DNA from: Pampus argenteus
Taxonomy: Eukaryota; Chordata; Actinopteri; Scombriformes; Stromateidae
Direction: 5' to 3'
DNA length: 64,000 bases
Assembly (NCBI GenBank): GCA_036937835.1
Contig: CM072878.1
Span: forward strand, 12,968,001-13,032,000
The notes under the pieces: generated by a model
Seen by the model: only the letters and a program-made list of their open reading frames with translations
Told to the model about the DNA's origin: nothing
Database searches by the model: none
Program-made: the position numbers and the translations under genes
Part shown: positions 1 through 12,714 of the stretch, one piece after another
Layout: the number at the start of each line of letters is the position of its first letter
How positions within the stretch are numbered: the stretch's first letter is position 1

Positions 1-1
1 A

Positions 2-265
2 CCAGCAGACATCCGCTGGGGGCAGCGTTTCCAGGACACGCTGAAATTGGGAAAGAAACATTTCAGGGTGGACTATGCTCTGTTCAATGAGACCATGTGG
101 GTGCCGGTGCCTCTGCTGAGTGCCGAGCAATATGACAGAGGGAGACATCCTCTAGTGAGGAGCCAGTCCTACAGTGCACACTTACCATCAGTCAAGAGAA
201 ACGGAGGCAGCTGCGCGGTGACACCTGACATGACTACCGAGGTGATGCAGCAAACCTCTTTGTAG
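2..265 (+). CDS. kcnj16: Inward-rectifier K+ channel, C-terminal part (probable Kir5.1)
   Basis: The window opens inside this gene; 87 C-terminal codons and the TAG stop at 263-265 are present. The frame reads from base 2 and starts with ADIRWGQRF, which matches the conserved end of the Kir cytoplasmic domain (an EILWGHRF-like segment), followed by a FNETMWVPVPLLSAEQYD segment equivalent to the Kir5.1 stretch ending in SAKQLD. A later RSQSYSA run resembles the RRRSFSA region of mammalian Kir5.1. Kir5.1 forms heteromers with Kir4.1/4.2 in the plasma membrane of kidney and glia. The next gene, kcnj2 on the same strand, is the expected neighbour, since the human pair is also tandem. No PDZ ligand of the SEI type is seen; the protein ends QQTSL. 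The pore and transmembrane part lie outside the window, so the paralogue call rests on the tail and synteny. Confidence 0.8.
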   Translation, partial: PADIRWGQRFQDTLKLGKKHFRVDYALFNETMWVPVPLLSAEQYDRGRHPLVRSQSYSAHLPSVKRNGGSCAVTPDMTTEVMQQTSL

Positions 266-463
266 GTTAAACAACCAACAGCCATGGTGGTTTTTAAGTG
301 TAATGAGATGTGCTCAGATTCAGATTTAGATTAATTTATTGTCAATTAAATTTACATTAAATGGAAAATTTATCTTTGGCAGTGACATATGACTCTTGTG
401 AATATATTTATACGTGACTTTATATACAGTGTTTATTATATTAATGTTTGTATGTTTTATATG

Positions 464-484
464 AATAAATGTAAGTCAAATAAA
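464..484 (+). terminator. Poly(A) signals of kcnj16
   Basis: Two AATAAA hexamers, at 464-469 and 479-484, lie about 200 bases after the kcnj16 stop. They are the likely cleavage signals and would give a 3' UTR of roughly 230 bases. Confidence 0.6.
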
Positions 485-499
485 AGGCAAATTTTCTGT

Positions 500-940
500 G
501 TAAAAATGTTATTTAGTCACTTTATTTTATTTTATTATTTTTTATTTTACATTGCATTATAGTAATCGTCCCAGTCATTGTACATGATGCCAGTACTAAT
601 CCTTAACAGGTCTACACCACCACCTTGTGTTCACTGAGTACACTCCAGCAGTGGTGATTTATTTTGAAAATCACAGATTTCACAGTCAAACATATTACTT
701 ATTCTTAGACAGAAAATGAAAAACATCACGTTTTCATAACATTATGCCACAGTTATAGTTCATTGATTTCAGTGACACATTATAGAGTTTGTTACAACTC
801 TTCTTTTCGCAATCAGGAGTTATTCTTCTTTCCACTTTGTACATGAAGTCTGCAACGCACATATTTTCACATACATAGATACATACATTATACAAAAAAA
901 CCCTCCATGTGGGCTCAGAGCCTCAAACAGGCGCTGCAGC
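500..940. other. Intergenic DNA between kcnj16 and kcnj2
   Basis: AT-rich spacer with no credible coding frame. Nothing specific seen except short homopolymers. Confidence 0.6.
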
Positions 941-1186
941 TTTCTATTGGCCGACAGCGCCAAAAGGGGGCGGGGACAGGTGTTTTTAAAGTCTGTCTTT
1001 GCAACGTCAAACTTCTTCTTCAGTACTGTTGGAGAGGGTTATGGCAGAATTCATAGCGCCGGACGGGAAACCAAGTGAGCACAATAAAAGAGCAGTGAGA
1101 ATAAAAAGGACGCGGTGTGCATATGTGGAGCATATGGGACTTATTACAAGAAGAAAACGGCAGATTTGCGCTGCATGGACCAACAG
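941..1186 (+). promoter_or_regulatory. kcnj2: Probable kcnj2 promoter and 5' non-coding exon
   Basis: An inverted CCAAT box (ATTGG, 946-950), a GC box (gggggcgggg, 966-975) and a TTTTTAAA TATA-like run (983-990) are spaced like a core promoter and stand out as GC-rich in AT-rich DNA. The following stretch ends at ACAG|GTAGGC, a good splice donor with the exon ending at 1186. Mammalian KCNJ2 has a non-coding first exon spliced to one large coding exon, so this fits exon 1. An ATG at 1040 opens a short frame that would be an upstream ORF. Transcript data are needed to prove the start site. Confidence 0.5.
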
Positions 1187-3380
1187 GTAGGCGCAATAAG
1201 CGGAAAACGTTTGTCTCTATCTGTAAGAGTGATGTAGCGTGGGAAATACTGCTTACAGCTCGCATTAACTGAGGTGCAATCTTGCACCTGATGATGAGTG
1301 CAATATGAAAATGATTTCAATTCAGAGAAAAATAAGCTGCTTCATGTTCCATAAAGTTGCGTTTAACATCGTTTATTGATCTTATTATTATTATTATTAT
1401 TATTGGGCGCTGCTGTTTTAAATTGCATGATGTAGACTTTTGCATTGTCCTTGATGGAACTCATGCTGTCTGTGCATGAGCTGACTACTTTGTTATACTT
1501 TGCTGAAGCTTTTAGTGTAAAAATAAATAAATAAAAAATATCGAATAAAATCAATACAAACATAGAAATAGTGTACTATTATAAAATAATATATGAGCTT
1601 GCAACGAATGAGAGCATCCACTGAATGATTGGCTATAGTTATTGATTTGTGTAATAAAAAAAAAAAATAGAGCAGCTTTATGTAACCAGTTTCCATCTGC
1701 CTCAGCTGTTGTCTCTAATTGAGAACACATGTAAAACAAACACAGTCACAGGTTGTGCAGCCTCTGGAAGCCTTCATCTGTCACCGTGTACCAACAACCT
1801 GCAGCAAAACGTGATATGATATAGTGAAAAAACATAAACAGTGACAGTTGTAATGACAGAAAAAAAAAAGAGAGTGCTCTGTGCTCTGTGCATCAACATC
1901 ACTGAAGTCAGGAGATCTGACTCCCACAGGAGGTCACCCGTGTTAAAAATGCATGCTCTGTTGACTGGCCGCTAATTCAGACTACAGTAACCTAGAAATG
2001 CCGTCTTTCTTGTCAAATTCTCTCCAATCATGTCTGAACTATAATGAACTTTGCAAGTCTTGTGTTGCCTTGTCTGGGCGCCACAGTGAGACAGAATACT
2101 CAACTAAAAGACAACTGATTGTCCATGAGGTAACATGGTGTATGTCCCTACAGTGGCAGGTCGCTATTTTGAGTTGACCTAGCAGTGACATCATTAGTTG
2201 GGAAAAACAAAGATGTTAGAGGGGGATTTAGGGCCAGATACTGCATATTTGATCCCAGATGACATTTGATTACTTAAAAAAAATACACACAATTAGATGA
2301 TGGAATAAAAATTATATATGCTGACAAAAAGTTTCATTTTTTAACTAAAACATGAACAGTTACGTGTTACATATTAACACAGATGAGATGGTTTCAAAAG
2401 TAGAGGTGGGGGAGTGATTTTGGCACTAGCAACGCATGTCTGGCTGACTGTGGCCTTTTGTAGCCTGTGGTGTTGCATTTTAATGGACCTTTCACACACA
2501 CACACACACGTCAATAGCTTTTCTAATTTAGCTGTCCTTGTTGCTCTATTACATATGATGCAAGGCTACTGTTGCTTCCAGAGAAAGTGACCCGTCTTCT
2601 ATGAAAAGCTGCAAGGTTCATTAGATCTTGCTACGTCATTTAGTGGGTTTTGGCAATGCTTGTGCATGTTGTTATCGTAACTGAGCATTCCTCAATCAAC
2701 AGAAATGTAATAGTGAACCTGTTGTATGTTGAATTTTAATGCACATCATAACTTTACTTAACCCTTTCTGCCAGTAGGTCTGCAAAGAGCTGCTACATGT
2801 ACTGTATCTTTGCTCCAGTCACTCACTGGATTAACATGAACTTGATCTGTAATTTGACTCAGCTCCCCGTGGATTGACCTGCCTAATTAATACTTACATT
2901 AAGCAGGGTAAACATCCTTTCACTCTTTGTCAGCTACCTAGGTCCTTGAATAATATTTTTAATCTACTGCTAAAAAAAAAGCATGCAGAATGCATTCCCT
3001 GTGCTTTCTGACTGTAGTGAATACATTGCTTTATACTGTCTATGTATGCAAGAATAGTGTCGCTGCATTATTTAGACAGCAGGTAACCACACACCCACAC
3101 GCACTGATCTTTGCTCTGGTTCCTGCCAATTACTTTAAAACTGTTTTTCTCTGTGTTTGTAATTTCCACAGCCCACTTCACTGATGAGGTCCAAAACATC
3201 CATCAGAGAGGAGTGACCAAAGGTGCGCACGCCTGCAGAAGCACAGGCCTAATCTACCCTGTTCCCGTCAGGATCTACTCCTGTTGTCCACTTTTTTTTT
3301 TTTGCTTGACTTTGTCCCCAGGATCATTCAAAACTGTTTCTCCAACGATTCTACCAAAAACTTAGACTGTTTTCCAAAGC
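1187..3380 (+). other. Probable kcnj2 intron 1
   Basis: Non-coding DNA between the putative 5' exon and the coding exon. Two possible acceptors are visible: a tttccacag ending near 3171 and a ttccaaagcag ending near 3382. No coding frame here looks real; the short minus-strand frames at 1363-1739 are low-complexity. Confidence 0.45.
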
Positions 3381-3411
3381 AGAATCGGCCCAGCCCTCCC
3401 AGGCGGAAGTA

Positions 3412-4731
3412 ATGGGGAGTGTGCGAAGCCACCGTTACAGCATTGTGTCCTCGGAGGAAGACGGTGTGAAGCTGGCTACTATTGCCGTCCCAAATGGCTA
3501 CGGAAACGGCAATGTCGGCAAGGTGCACACGGAGCACCAACATCAGAGCCGCTTCGTCAGTAAGGATGGTCACTGCAATGTGCAGTTTATCAATATGAGT
3601 GAGAAAGGCCAGAGGTACCTAGCAGATATCTTCACCACCTGCGTGGACATTCGCTGGCGTTGGATGCTGCTCATCTTCTGCCTCTCATTCCTGCTGTCAT
3701 GGTTGTTTTTTGGCCTCGTCTTCTGGCTAGTGGCCCTCTCTTATGGGGACTTACAGAATGAGACTCAAATGTGTGTTTCCAATGTGGACAGCTTTACTGC
3801 TGCCTTCTTGTTCTCAGTGGAGACCCAAACCACTATTGGCTATGGGTATCGCTACGTGACAGAGGAGTGCCCCATTGCTGTCTTCATGGTCGTCTTCCAA
3901 AGCATCGTGGGATGCATCATTGATGCTTTCATCATTGGCGCTGTCATGGCCAAGATGGCCAAGCCCAAAAAGAGAAACGAGACCCTGGTGTTCAGCCACT
4001 TTGCTACAGTGGCCATGAGGGATGGCAAACTGTGCCTGATGTGGCGCGTGGGGAACCTGAGGAAGAGTCACCTGGTGGAGGCCCACGTCAGGGCCCAACT
4101 CCTCAAGTCCCGCACCACAGCCGAGGGAGAGTTCATCCCTCTGGATCAGGTAGACATTGATGTAGGCTTCGACAGCGGCATTGACAGAATCTTCCTGGTG
4201 TCTCCGATCACCATTGTACATGAGATTGATGAGGATAGCCCATTCTTTGAGATGAGCAAACAGGAGTTGGAGTCATCAGAGTTTGAGATTGTGGTTATTC
4301 TGGAGGGTATGGTCGAGGCCACAGCCATGACTACTCAGTGTCGTAGCTCCTACGTGGCCAGCGAGATCCTCTGGGGTCACCGCTTTGAGCCGGTGCTCTT
4401 TGAAGAAAAGAACTACTACAAAGTGGACTACTCTCGCTTTGAAAACACCTACGAGGTGCCCAGCACGCCCCACTGTAGCGCCAGGGAACTAGCGGAGAAG
4501 AAGTCCAACGCCTCCAGCTCGAGGAACTCCTTTTGTTACGAGAATGAGGTGGCTCTTGAAAAAGTCGAAATGGAGGAGGAGGAGTTTGAGGAGGACGAAA
4601 ACAGGGAGATGAGGGGTGTGGAGGTTGGTGCACTTGAAGACACAAACACAGACGTGGTTTCAGACTCTGAACATAATCTGGACTCCTTGCCCTTAGAATC
4701 AATGCCTTTGACAGCAGAATCAGAAATATGA
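3412..4731 (+). CDS. kcnj2: Inward-rectifier K+ channel Kir2.1
   Basis: A 439-residue protein encoded in one exon, as in all vertebrate KCNJ2 genes (human 427). It conducts the strongly rectifying IK1 current of heart, muscle and neurons as a plasma-membrane tetramer. The N-terminus MGSVRSHRYSIVSSEEDG is nearly that of human Kir2.1. M1 lies at about 84-107, the pore helix at 128-140, the selectivity filter TIGYG at 141-145 and M2 at 155-180. The cysteine pair flanking the pore is C121/C153. Rectification residues are present: D171 in M2, and E223 and E298 in the cytoplasmic domain. The PIP2-contact run KPKKRNETL is at 184-192. The ER-export motif FCYENE is at 374-379 and the PDZ ligand SEI ends the protein. 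The tail between the ER-export motif and the PDZ ligand carries a Glu-rich insertion (about 384-397), which accounts for most of the extra length. Start chosen by homology; no other start is plausible. Confidence 0.98.
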   Translation: MGSVRSHRYSIVSSEEDGVKLATIAVPNGYGNGNVGKVHTEHQHQSRFVSKDGHCNVQFINMSEKGQRYLADIFTTCVDIRWRWMLLIFCLSFLLSWLFFGLVFWLVALSYGDLQNETQMCVSNVDSFTAAFLFSVETQTTIGYGYRYVTEECPIAVFMVVFQSIVGCIIDAFIIGAVMAKMAKPKKRNETLVFSHFATVAMRDGKLCLMWRVGNLRKSHLVEAHVRAQLLKSRTTAEGEFIPLDQVDIDVGFDSGIDRIFLVSPITIVHEIDEDSPFFEMSKQELESSEFEIVVILEGMVEATAMTTQCRSSYVASEILWGHRFEPVLFEEKNYYKVDYSRFENTYEVPSTPHCSARELAEKKSNASSSRNSFCYENEVALEKVEMEEEEFEEDENREMRGVEVGALEDTNTDVVSDSEHNLDSLPLESMPLTAESEI

Positions 4732-6775
4732 CTTTACAGGGGGTATTGAGAGGTTAAATGCTACCACAGGGTATGTTGAAAATTAGCTTGAACTTTTGGT
4801 CCTGATTGCTTTTGATGATAATGCATGACGGTTTGTAAAAGACTGTGATTTGAGTATGAATTTCTCTATGCAGAAGCTCACACACAAGACACCATGGAAA
4901 TTCAAACATGTTAATGATGTTTATGGTGACACTGGTGATAAATTAACTCGCTGCTCGGGGGGCTAGAGGGATAAAATGGGTTAGATGCCTTCACTTGCAC
5001 TCGGCGTGCAGTCCGTTTCTGAGTGTACAGCACTTCTGAAGTCAAAATATGCTGGTAGGATAGCCATTTGGATTCAAAATAATGCATGGTTTGCTTTAAT
5101 AAAAATCAAGTTTTCTAACTTATTCTAGAGCAATAGTGCAATACCCAATTTGAGTATTTTACATAGATAGTTATTATTGATGAAAAGATGTGTAATTTCA
5201 TCTCAATCTCTTGTCACATGAGGTTATGAAAATAATAATAATAATAATGAATAAATGATTAAATATACATAATATTAATGAAAACACATTTTTAATTGAA
5301 ACTATAGTTTTTGGGAGTTTTAAAGTAATTTTAAGTTCAACAAATCTTGTTTTAAAGGCTACTAATCACATTTTCAACCCAATCGACCACCCGCACCAGA
5401 AAGGCTACTGTTTGTTAATGAGCTGGTCTCATAAGCATATAAGTATATTTATAGTCTTCTTCTTCAGTGTGGCGGTCTAGATGCTGCTTTTGTGGCTAAG
5501 GCAGGAAATACATGTCTCGCACAGGCTATGAGCAGGAGTACATTATGTTCCTATCATCTTGTCTAGCATCTTTTGCATTGTGTGCCTTAGTAAAAGTCTC
5601 AAAACAACGGCACTCAGGAAGTTTTTTGGCTTTGACTGAGCACACATTGCATTAGATGTTGCAGGATCCAGAGATACTGGTCAGAACACTGCCATTTCTC
5701 ACAAGTCTTCATGTTGTTGTTGTTGTTTTTTTTTATGTGCAATACAGTTCAATTCAGTGGTAGACTGTGACAGGAAGCTCGACACTGAGCCGAGGTTATG
5801 AATGTTGATGATAAGTGCTGCTAAGTTACATATTGTATGTTTAGTAAGAAATGTAGGAGCCAAAATGTATTATTTGTCTTTTAAAGTATCCATTTTGAAG
5901 ACTGCAAATGCAGCTTATAATTTTTATTTGTAGACAAGCATGAGTCTGTCAGTGTGTTTTCCAAAGCTTTAGTGCACTTTCTTCCTCACCAGAGATCCCA
6001 CCCCCCCGACCCCATAACAGCTTTATTACGTGAAGCCAAATGTGTACATATATACAGTAAGAGGCAACTACGACTCATCTGTTAGTTGATGTTGATTTAA
6101 AACGTTAACTTGCCCTCGTCTGACAGCGGCCGGCTGTTGACACGTTGAAGTACGTTATTTGATTTGATTTTGACGTAGTCTACTTTATATTAAGATCAGT
6201 GTTCTTGGCATGGCAGTCGTGCAGAATTTTGGACAAATCCTAGTTAACCCTTCACCCTTCACCTCTGTCTGGGTCTTGTGAAGTTATCTGTCATTTCTGA
6301 ATGGGCCCTTGCTTTGTCTTATTACAACTAGATTCAGGTCTGCTAGTTAATACTTCAGTTCTAGACATAGATCTTGAACAGCACTTGACTTCAGTCTTAC
6401 ACAAGATGGAGCTTTATTGTTTTGTTGTTTGTTTTGTTGTTGTTTTTTTCTTTTTTTGAATAATCACTTAGAGTGTTATTGTGACACATTCATGGATAAG
6501 GTCAGTGGAAGCCAGAACACTGTGCTGCTGCTCTGGTAGAGGAATCTATACATAACATTTTATCTGTTCTCACTTTGACACCTCCTGTTTTAGGTCTTTA
6601 TTTTTCTACCAGGGTCTTCCCACTTTCCTGCACAAACCAGAGACTGTACAGATTTTTTAAAAGTTTTTTTTTCTTTTTTGTAAATTATAATGCAAATACT
6701 GAATATTGATATTGCAGTTGTTGAAAACTGTTTATGTCCTTTTTTTTCAATAAAAGTGTAAAAAAAAAAAAGTCA
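4732..6775 (+). other. kcnj2: kcnj2 3' UTR
   Basis: About 2 kb of T- and A-rich DNA with no coding frame, ending at AATAAA (6749-6754) followed by an A-run and a GT/T-rich stretch. Mammalian KCNJ2 also has a multi-kilobase 3' UTR. An earlier AATAAA near 5098 could give a shorter form. Confidence 0.65.
6749..6754 (+). terminator. kcnj2: Poly(A) signal of kcnj2
   Basis: AATAAA about 2.0 kb after the kcnj2 stop, with T-rich sequence before and after. It is the best candidate end of the long transcript. Confidence 0.55.
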
Positions 6776-8149
6776 TTGAAGTTGATGCATTGAAAACAAT
6801 ACATGTCAACCAAAGATATTGTTTGTGTATGACCTTTGTAAATAGCTCCACTCTTTTATATGTACAAAAGCTACGGGATGCATCTGCAGTCTACCGCACA
6901 ATAACTATGAAAGGATTTGCATTTCAGATGCAAAATGTATGACATCTGGAGACCTGCTTGACTGTTTTAGCTGTGGACACACATACATGCTGCTCCTCTA
7001 ATTTGGAGTCGTGGCCCAAATTCCAGGCAGTTAGCTGTCATAGCTCACACCATCATTTACTATTATTCACCAATGTGACTCACTCCAGTTCTGTGCAAGC
7101 CTTCAGAGACCTCAAGCTATATCAGTCAGCTCTGATGGAAGTCATTTTAAATGACAGCAATGGAAAGAACACCTCATTCTCCTTCTTCCAATCTCTTTCG
7201 GTAAACTGTGGAAAATAATGGTACTTGTCTTGTGCATCACAGAAAGATTACCTAATTTTTCCCTTGTCTACTGTTTTTCATCCAAATTTGTCCAAATAAC
7301 ATCTTTCAGATATTTTCAATTAAAAAAAATGATATTATTTAATGGTGAACTGTCTATAAGACCACATGGACCCACAGATTGCATAACAAACTAATACTCG
7401 AGAGGGGATGCGCAGCCAGCATTGTGATCATCCACCAACTCCTCTAATCTATCATAAACATACATAAAATGTTATTTAGCATGTGAGATGTGATCGATAT
7501 GGTTCATGAGCCTGTGCAGCATGACACATTTGTCAGCAAATTTAGTTCATTTCCATGCCCAGCATGAGACGTAGTCGGGGATCTATTGATCCAACACGTC
7601 CGGAGGGAGGCGGTAAGCCGATTTGATTTAGTTCTACATAGGAAGTTGGTGCCGCCTCAGGGCTTTTTCCACATTAGCCAATGAAACTCTCACAAAGATC
7701 AGCCTGGAGTGAAAATGGAGCCTGTCCCTTTTCTGTTTAGAAAAGACATTTCAATTAAATTCTCACCAGTCAGTCACTTGTCAGTCTCACATTGATTTTT
7801 AATTGCATAAGATGATCCAAGTTTTTCTGATTCAAGATGGCGAGGTTTGTTAATGGAACGTGTAAATAATTTATTTTCAGCCTCCTTTTCGAAAAAAAAA
7901 AAATCCTCTTGACTTCAGCAGTGTCACAACCTGTTAAACCTCTGATCTAACTGAACGGAGGGTGATTGTATCTTTCCTTCTCCCCTGTGTGAATAATGAC
8001 TTTTTGTGTATGTGAATGGTGTCCCCCCCTGTGTGCAGGTCCTCCTGCCGGGTCTCCAGGCTGATGGAGGCCATGTGACTCAGGTCTTATTATGTTATGG
8101 CAGCAAGTGGAAGCGGCTTGGTGTCCTCTTCATTACATTTTTCATTCTT

Positions 8150-8376
8150 ATTATAAATGCTGTAATCTGTTTTCTATTCAGTACACACGACATGTACTGC
8201 ACGTCTGTCCAGGAAGAGGGATCCTTCCTCTGTTTTTAAGGGGTCTTTTCCTTATTCAAAATCGAGGGTCTAAGGGCAGGGGCTGTTGTATTTCTGTGTA
8301 GACTTTGAAGCCCCCTAAGGCAAATTTTGTGATTTGTGATATTGGGCTATACAAATAAAATTGACTTGACTTGACA
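8150..8376 (+). mobile_element. 3' end of a teleost LINE-type dispersed repeat
   Basis: The stretch has landmarks I recognise from a repeat common in spiny-rayed fish: a GTACACACGACATGTACTGC start, a GAGGGATCC block, TTTTCCTTATTC, then ATTGGGCTATACAAATAAAA and a tail of TTGACT units (8362-8376). The short tandem tail fits a target-primed LINE 3' end of CR1/L2-like type. Only the 3' part is present, with no reverse transcriptase. Family assignment is from memory of the consensus. Confidence 0.75.
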
Positions 8377-9941
8377 TGGCTGTTCAGTCCGTGCAGGATG
8401 TACTGTTTGAAAGAAATTGACAGCCAGCGTTGGCCAGAGTGGCTCTGTCGATGCTGCTGGTGACGTCACTCTGGCGAATTCCCCTGGATTGGCTTGTCGA
8501 CATCAGCTTGACCTTCAGATCATATGGGTGAACATAAACATAAACAGTTCATCAGAAGATTAAATCAGTCATGACACGGATTACACGACATTTCTGTTTA
8601 ATGTTAAATAAGGTAACTGACACTGCATTACTTTCTACAAATGGAAAGTTTTATATGTTGTTAAGTTGTCCCTTGAGAACAATATCTGTGATTTCTTTCA
8701 CTTTTGTCCTCCAGTTTTTCCATGTAAAAACCACTAGACATATTCCATGCTCTGGACCTCAGTTTGAACTGATAAAACATAACGATATGACCGGTTAAAG
8801 TGTTACATTTGTCCCTCTGCAAAAGCTCAGAAACAACCCTGGTTTCTCTCAGTGACTGTCACGTCGCGAAAGTTTATCTTCATCATTTTAGCGAGTGTTA
8901 AAATCACGGGGATATTTATCGCTCAGGAGGAAGTGTAGCATCGTCTGGACAAAGTCTTTCCAGAACATTATTTAGAAAGGGAAAATTCTCCGATTCTGAT
9001 CTTATGTGGGCCATGTCCACAGCCTGCCACTTTATAAATAAACTGTAAGTATTTGGCCTAAATTCATCTCTCATGTGGCCTGTCTCTCCTTCATTAAGCC
9101 CTGAGATATCAGGAAGAAGTAAGTATATGCATTGCCAAACATTGAAAGTGATCAAAATGTGGAATATATTGCTAAAAAGGAAGCATACGCAGGTTCAAGT
9201 CCATCATCACACACTTTGTTCCAGCCATCTGGCAGATGTGACGTCTGTGTTACACTCATCTACTTCATATTTAGTAACTTCCCAGAATGTGGTGTGATAA
9301 TCTTCACAGCAAAGTAAAACTGTAGCAGCTGCGATGTTCACAAATTGTAACCATTTCAACGTATTGCCTCAACAAGTCTGGAAATCGTCAAACTTTTCTC
9401 TGCAGATGAGGGATGTGTTTGATAGGAGCTTTGACTTTGGTTTAGACAAGCAATGTATGTCTTCTCATGGTAAGGTAGTAACTAACAGCCTGTTCACTCT
9501 GGCTGGGAATGTCACTATATTTTAGAAATTAGAAGGTACTTTCTATTTCTTTGCATTTCATCTTAAATTAAATTAAAAAAAAAAAAACAAAAAAACAAAA
9601 ACACAACACATCTTCATTGAGTAAAATTTGGAATCATAGTGTGTCGCAGTGTGTAAAAAGTGTCATAATAGGTGCATAATAATGAAATAATGGAGGTAAT
9701 AATTTGGTGATCAAGTTGATGAAATTAACTGATGAAGCCTAATTTACATGTCTGAGATTTTAGAATAAAAAATAAAGTAAAATAAATAAATAAATATATA
9801 TATACTGTATATATATATGCACTTTGACATTTTGGTCAGACACATAAAGGTTTATAATTCACTTTAAACAGGAGTGTCAGACCACAGTTACATGAGTTTC
9901 ACCAAATAGCCAACAGCTGACACACCTGAACCTTCTGTTGA

Positions 9942-9977
<36 letters not shown>

Positions 9978-9982
9978 CGTGT
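9942..9982. repeat. (GT)n microsatellite
   Basis: About 20 GT units with a few GC interruptions at the edges, in the kcnj2-map2k6 interval. Confidence 0.95.
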
Positions 9983-12683
9983 GAAGGGGATCCCTGCCTA
10001 GTGGTGTAGTAGTGTCAGTGAATTCCCTGCAGTGATCTGTCACCTCTCATCATACTGGGGTATTTCAAGCATAATTTGTATCTGTCACTTTAGTCATTAA
10101 TTAGTTTTTAATGTTTTAACAAATACGTAATTATGTCCTCATACATATTTGACAGCATGACTTATGACAGCTAGCATTTCATCCCGGATTTCACGTAAAC
10201 TGATTTTACCCTCTTTATAAACAGTCTGTTGTCTCTTCTTGGTCCGTTTCTTGCTTGTTTTGTTTTTCGCCTGCATACATCTAATTATAGTTTGAGATTT
10301 CTGAACTATAATAAACCTACACATGCACATACACACATACACACCTGCTGACACTCATTTTGGCACTATCTTCAACAGCTGAGTGTCTCATGACACTCAT
10401 CGGAGGAATAAGAGAATCCAGCAGGTAAAATATGTTGGACAGGATTCAGGATTTTTTCCATTCCCCAAAGCCTGCTGAAAGACAATATGTTTTTTTTTTA
10501 TTATTCAGCAAGGGTCAAGCATCAAGCAGCTTTTCTTTATTGCATTACTTTCTTTGTGTTTTGCCATTTTTAATGCAAATACGTATAAGATTGTGTCATT
10601 GCCTGATCTTATCTGCCCATTGTCATTGGAGCAGAAAACATTTGCAGTTAAAAGCTCTGTCAGTAACTGGTTGTCTATTCATGCCGCTGACCTTTATCCA
10701 CTGGCTCGGGCTCCCCTGACCTTGGCAGTTACATCCAGAGCCAGGAAACAAAAGTGATACCTACTTTATGCTCATTGTTGGCTCTTGACCAGAAGCACCT
10801 TGTACTGAGAGGACTTGGCTCTCAGTGGTGTCACACGTTTGTTGCCTATAATGGAGGCGCATAAGCCCAGTGAACCACAACACCGGACACAAAGCCTCTC
10901 TGAACTCCATTTACGATGCCTGCTTTCATCATAAGCCCTGCTGGCAACATGGATTCACCTGCAGAAAACAGTTGAAAACAAATTACGTTCGCCGAGTTGA
11001 AAGTGAAATATAACAACTATTGGGGGACTATAATCGAATCAAATGCAATCAAAACAAATCAAACATGAATATAAAGACTGCCTTTCACAGATGGATAATT
11101 TAAAGACATGGGATACTTGAGAAGGACTTGTTTATGAGGACAGCTGAGGAGAGACAGATACATCTGGACTGTGTCCAGCCCTTCAGTGATAAAGGTTACC
11201 ACCAAATTGGTCTTACCAGCCAGCATGTTCATACAGAAACACTAACTGCCCCTGTAGGTCCCAGTCAGTACAACGTTTATTTATATCTGTTGATGTCAGC
11301 CACATAGCCAAACAATGCAGGCTGTAGCATAATCAAAGCATATTTTTCTTATTATATATCTGTTCTTATTGCATCTTTAAGTAAGTATAAACTCCACACA
11401 GTTTGGACACTACTGTGACGATTGTCAGGCGTGGGGATAATAATTCATTGACTTTTCCTGCCCACATATTCCCAGCCTTCCTTTGGGATTCATTTTTGAC
11501 CACATGCTTGTTTCTGTCACCTGTTGGCTCCATATTCAAAGCTGCTCACTCGCTGTTGTGAACCTGTTTTGTGAATGGAGCATCTTTCCACCGAATGTGT
11601 GGCATATCGGCCCCTCGGGACGAAGCAGCATATGCACCTAAAAGAGCCTGGAAAGTCTCAGGGCCAATGGTTACTGTGACGATATCTGGGCATCCAGCGA
11701 CGTCAGCTGCAGTGTAGATCCCTCCGGAGGTTTGACAGAGGACAGAGTGACAGAGAGAAAGAAATTATTGCTGTTTGTTAAGTGTCCAAAGATAGCGTTA
11801 TTGGTCATGTTCGCATTATGGATGATGGTAGTGTCATGTTTCATTATTTTTAGCACACATGTTGGCAAGCAAATAGGAAATTCACATCCTTCCCGACAAA
11901 TTTTGTTCCTTTATATATCTCGGCTCATATATGTATGTCAGCTGCAACTGTGGATGCTTTAAATGGCGGATCTTGCAGACATACATACATAAAAATAATA
12001 CTATTTCTGAAGAAGAGATGTTTACATTTTGTTCTACTACATAAAATATGTCAGTAAATACGCTACTCGTGAAATTTGAAGCAATTGCAATTTTGGCATC
12101 AAATTGATACAGATCTTTATGAAATACCGAATGTAGTATTTTTTCCGTTTTAAAAGTAGAATGGGATTACCAAATCGTTAATGGTTAAGAAATCGTTGGA
12201 TCAGCTTTGAAATTGCCCAATTTTCACATGAGATCAGAATATAATCTAATCTAACCAATATAATCCTATGAAATCATTTTGAAATACCAGCCTGCGGATT
12301 ATAGATGTCTGTATGAGTAATTCATCCAGTAGTTCTTTGACCCGCTGTTTCAGCACTGACATCTGTGACTGACATCACTAGAGTCTTGCATTCAGCATCC
12401 AGGGTCCATGGGTTTCCTTGATGCATTCATTTGCTCAGTTTTTCAGTATAAAAATCCTCATTACTTATTTATTATCAGAAAGTCTCTCCGTGGGGTTTAA
12501 TATAACAATTGTTGCCATGCAGCTTTTAAGATGCATTTGCAATGTAGATTGCTCTGGATGGCCATAAACAGGTAGGCATTTCAGTTAGAAATGGTATCAA
12601 AGATACAGATCCCTGTCCAGAGACATGGTAGCTCTCATACTGTACCTGTTAATCATAAGAGATAGGAAGCAGAGGTGACAGCA

Positions 12684-12709
<26 letters not shown>
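12684..12709. repeat. (CA)n microsatellite
   Basis: About 13 CA units in the kcnj2-map2k6 interval. Confidence 0.95.

Positions 12710-12714
<5 letters not shown>

Noticed and set aside
999..1739. Short frames on both strands near the kcnj2 promoter
   Set aside because: The plus frame overlaps the putative non-coding exon; the minus frames are AT-rich and lack domains.
3328..4702. Several minus-strand open frames across kcnj2 (for example 3814-4221)
   Set aside because: They are antisense shadows of a well-conserved coding exon, with no family match of their own.
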